Positions 63,083-64,000 of a stretch of 64,000 nt of DNA are shown piece after piece (the stretch's first letter is position 1; each line of letters begins with the position of its first letter). Source of the DNA: Cellulomonas sp. KRMCY2 (lineage in GTDB: Bacteria > Actinomycetota > Actinomycetes > Actinomycetales > Cellulomonadaceae); the NCBI RefSeq assembly GCF_000526515.1, contig NZ_JAGF01000001.1:3286001-3350000 (forward strand), read 5' to 3'. Both the position numbers and the translations under genes were made by a program. The notes beneath the pieces were generated by a model. It saw only the letters and a program-made list of their open reading frames with translations, ran no database searches and had not been told where the DNA came from.

Positions 63083-63496
63083 CTAGCGACGGAACGAGTG
63101 AAGGAGCTCGACTGCCTGGGCGTTCAGGAACCAGATCGCGACGACTGCAACGGCGGTAACGAACAGCGGATACGTCCAGTACCGACGTCGCCCGGCGAGC
63201 CAGCCGGACGCCGTGACGAGCACCGCCAATACGAGTGCGGTGAGTGTCACGGCGTCCGTGGTTTCGACGATCTGTCGCCGGGCATCCCTAAGCGCGGCGT
63301 TGTCTGCGGCCGACTCGAGCGTCCGCACGTCGAGGTCGCGCATCATCCGAATGAAGGTCCAGTGGGCCTCGTGCCCGACGAGGATGATTACGGTGGGCAC
63401 GAGCATGAGTGCCCCGATCAGCCGTGGGCGCTGTCGGCCCGTGCTGCCCGCGGTCGTGAGGGTTGGGGTGGCGTCCGCCCCCTGGGAGGTGCTCAT
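63083..63496 (-). CDS. Small membrane protein with three helices
   Basis: The 137-residue product has hydrophobic helices at about residues 26-44 (LIGALMLVPTVIILVGH), 83-101 (AVTLTALVLAVLVTASGW) and 107-127 (YWTYPLFVTAVAVVAIWFL), with an extracytoplasmic loop rich in Asp and Arg between the first two. No family recognised. Its ATG overlaps the stop of the next gene on the right (ATGA), so the two are co-translated. Confidence 0.7.
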   Translation of the reverse strand: MSTSQGADATPTLTTAGSTGRQRPRLIGALMLVPTVIILVGHEAHWTFIRMMRDLDVRTLESAADNAALRDARRQIVETTDAVTLTALVLAVLVTASGWLAGRRRYWTYPLFVTAVAVVAIWFLNAQAVELLHSFRR

Positions 63497-64000
63497 GGTC
63501 TCGACCGTACGGTGCGTACAGCAGAAGCTGGTGTAGGCCTCGTGGGAGGTGTGTGACGGCCACCCTCAAGGGCCTGTGCTCCCCACCGCTGCAGGTCGTC
63601 GTGCGTGCCGATCAGCGGTGTGAAGTCGCGCGTGGTCGCGAGCACCCGCCTGACCAGCTCTGGGTCGTCCGCTCGTTGCTGGGGCAGCAGGAAGTGGACG
63701 GGATTGCCCGACCACGCTTGCACGCGTTCGGCGAGCCGAGCTAGCCGGTCACGCAAGGCGTCGTCGGTGTCTTTCGGCAAGGCTTCGAGAAGGAGGAGGT
63801 CAAAGGGAGCGTCCGGACGCCGCGTGCCGTGGCCGCTCGTGCGGAGCCCGGCGAACAGCGGGGGTTGGGGCCACAGGGCGAGATCCTCGCGTAGTTGACG
63901 CTGGAAGCGCTCGCCCACGTCCGAGAGGCGAATGACCGCCTCGGCGGCGACGTGGTCGCGGTTGAGGCGGTAGACGTGATGCTGCCCGTCCTCGGCCCGG
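63493..64000 (-). CDS. HTH plus nucleotidyltransferase-like protein, partial, degenerate active site
   Basis: This gene runs off the right edge; about 169 residues are visible. HHVYRLNRDHVAAEAV is the end of a winged-helix region like that of MNT-type regulators. After it, PPLFAGLRTSGHGTRRPDAP and FDLLLLEAL occupy the place of the catalytic GSxARG...SDxDL motif, but the Gly-Ser and both Asp are lost. The C-terminal part is helical (DALRDRLARLAERVQAW). It probably no longer transfers nucleotides. No HEPN partner is seen in the window. Confidence 0.6.
   Translation of the reverse strand, partial: RAEDGQHHVYRLNRDHVAAEAVIRLSDVGERFQRQLREDLALWPQPPLFAGLRTSGHGTRRPDAPFDLLLLEALPKDTDDALRDRLARLAERVQAWSGNPVHFLLPQQRADDPELVRRVLATTRDFTPLIGTHDDLQRWGAQALEGGRHTPPTRPTPASAVRTVRSRP

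Overview
The window is high-GC DNA from a filamentous-type or cellulomonad-like actinomycete. The lineage markers are the fasR-fabD-fabH-acpP-fabF cluster, a single-chain pyruvate dehydrogenase E1 (aceE), polyphosphate glucokinase, glnA2-glnE, the actinobacterial families DUF2510, DUF3052 and DUF3145, and an RNase H/acid phosphatase fusion. The genus (Cellulomonadaceae or a close relative) is an inference from gene order, not shown by a search.

Layout. 1-420: the edge of an IS256-type transposase and a decayed transposase remnant. 403-3404: a signalling pair, an EAL-DICT protein facing a small protein plus a FIST sensor. 3507-4683: a DUF4406 protein divergent from a DeoR regulator. 4731-12089: a giant DUF2510 membrane protein, small envelope proteins and a class C beta-lactamase-like hydrolase. 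12140-13270: peptide deformylase and DUF3145. 13298-18245: the type II fatty-acid synthesis operon with its regulator. 18403-23244: aceE, DUF3052 and an AhpE-type peroxiredoxin with an apparent frameshift. 23335-27528: tRNA-Val(UAC) and a tightly overlapping four-gene operon (MOSC, Nif3-like, zinc-ribbon coiled coil, RNase H/phosphatase). 27825-29002: an IS110 element. 29044-30287: yaaA and RNase P RNA.

30259-33936 is a 3.7-kb integrated element. It sits in the 3' end of rnpB, is bounded by a 30-bp direct repeat, and carries a tyrosine integrase, a membrane pentapeptide-repeat protein and a small membrane protein. 34042-44679 returns to core genes: STAS, an MBL-fold fusion, ppgK, map, panB, nadE, glnA2 and glnE. 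44768-48601 holds a CoA-binding protein and a DNA-end-joining cluster (LigD-type polymerase domain, a remnant of a ligase gene, Ku, a PolX-like PHP protein). 48647-56754 holds three paralogous membrane-anchored beta-propeller proteins. Inserted between the second and third are an in-frame xdhA/xdhC fusion remnant, a LysR regulator and an Asp/Glu racemase. 56791-57635 is an SRPBCC/ArsR pair. 57718-58600 is a graveyard of IS3 and HNH remnants. 58839-64000 carries secreted or surface proteins and the edge of an HTH-nucleotidyltransferase gene.

At least a dozen genes have a TANNNT-like hexamer 5-8 nt before the start codon and no Shine-Dalgarno, so leaderless transcription looks common here; I used it to choose several starts. 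The most interesting features are the rnpB-integrated element with its 11-bp-phased arm sites, the xdhA/xdhC fusion scar, the stripped-down end-joining cluster, and the possible IS110 guide-RNA fold.
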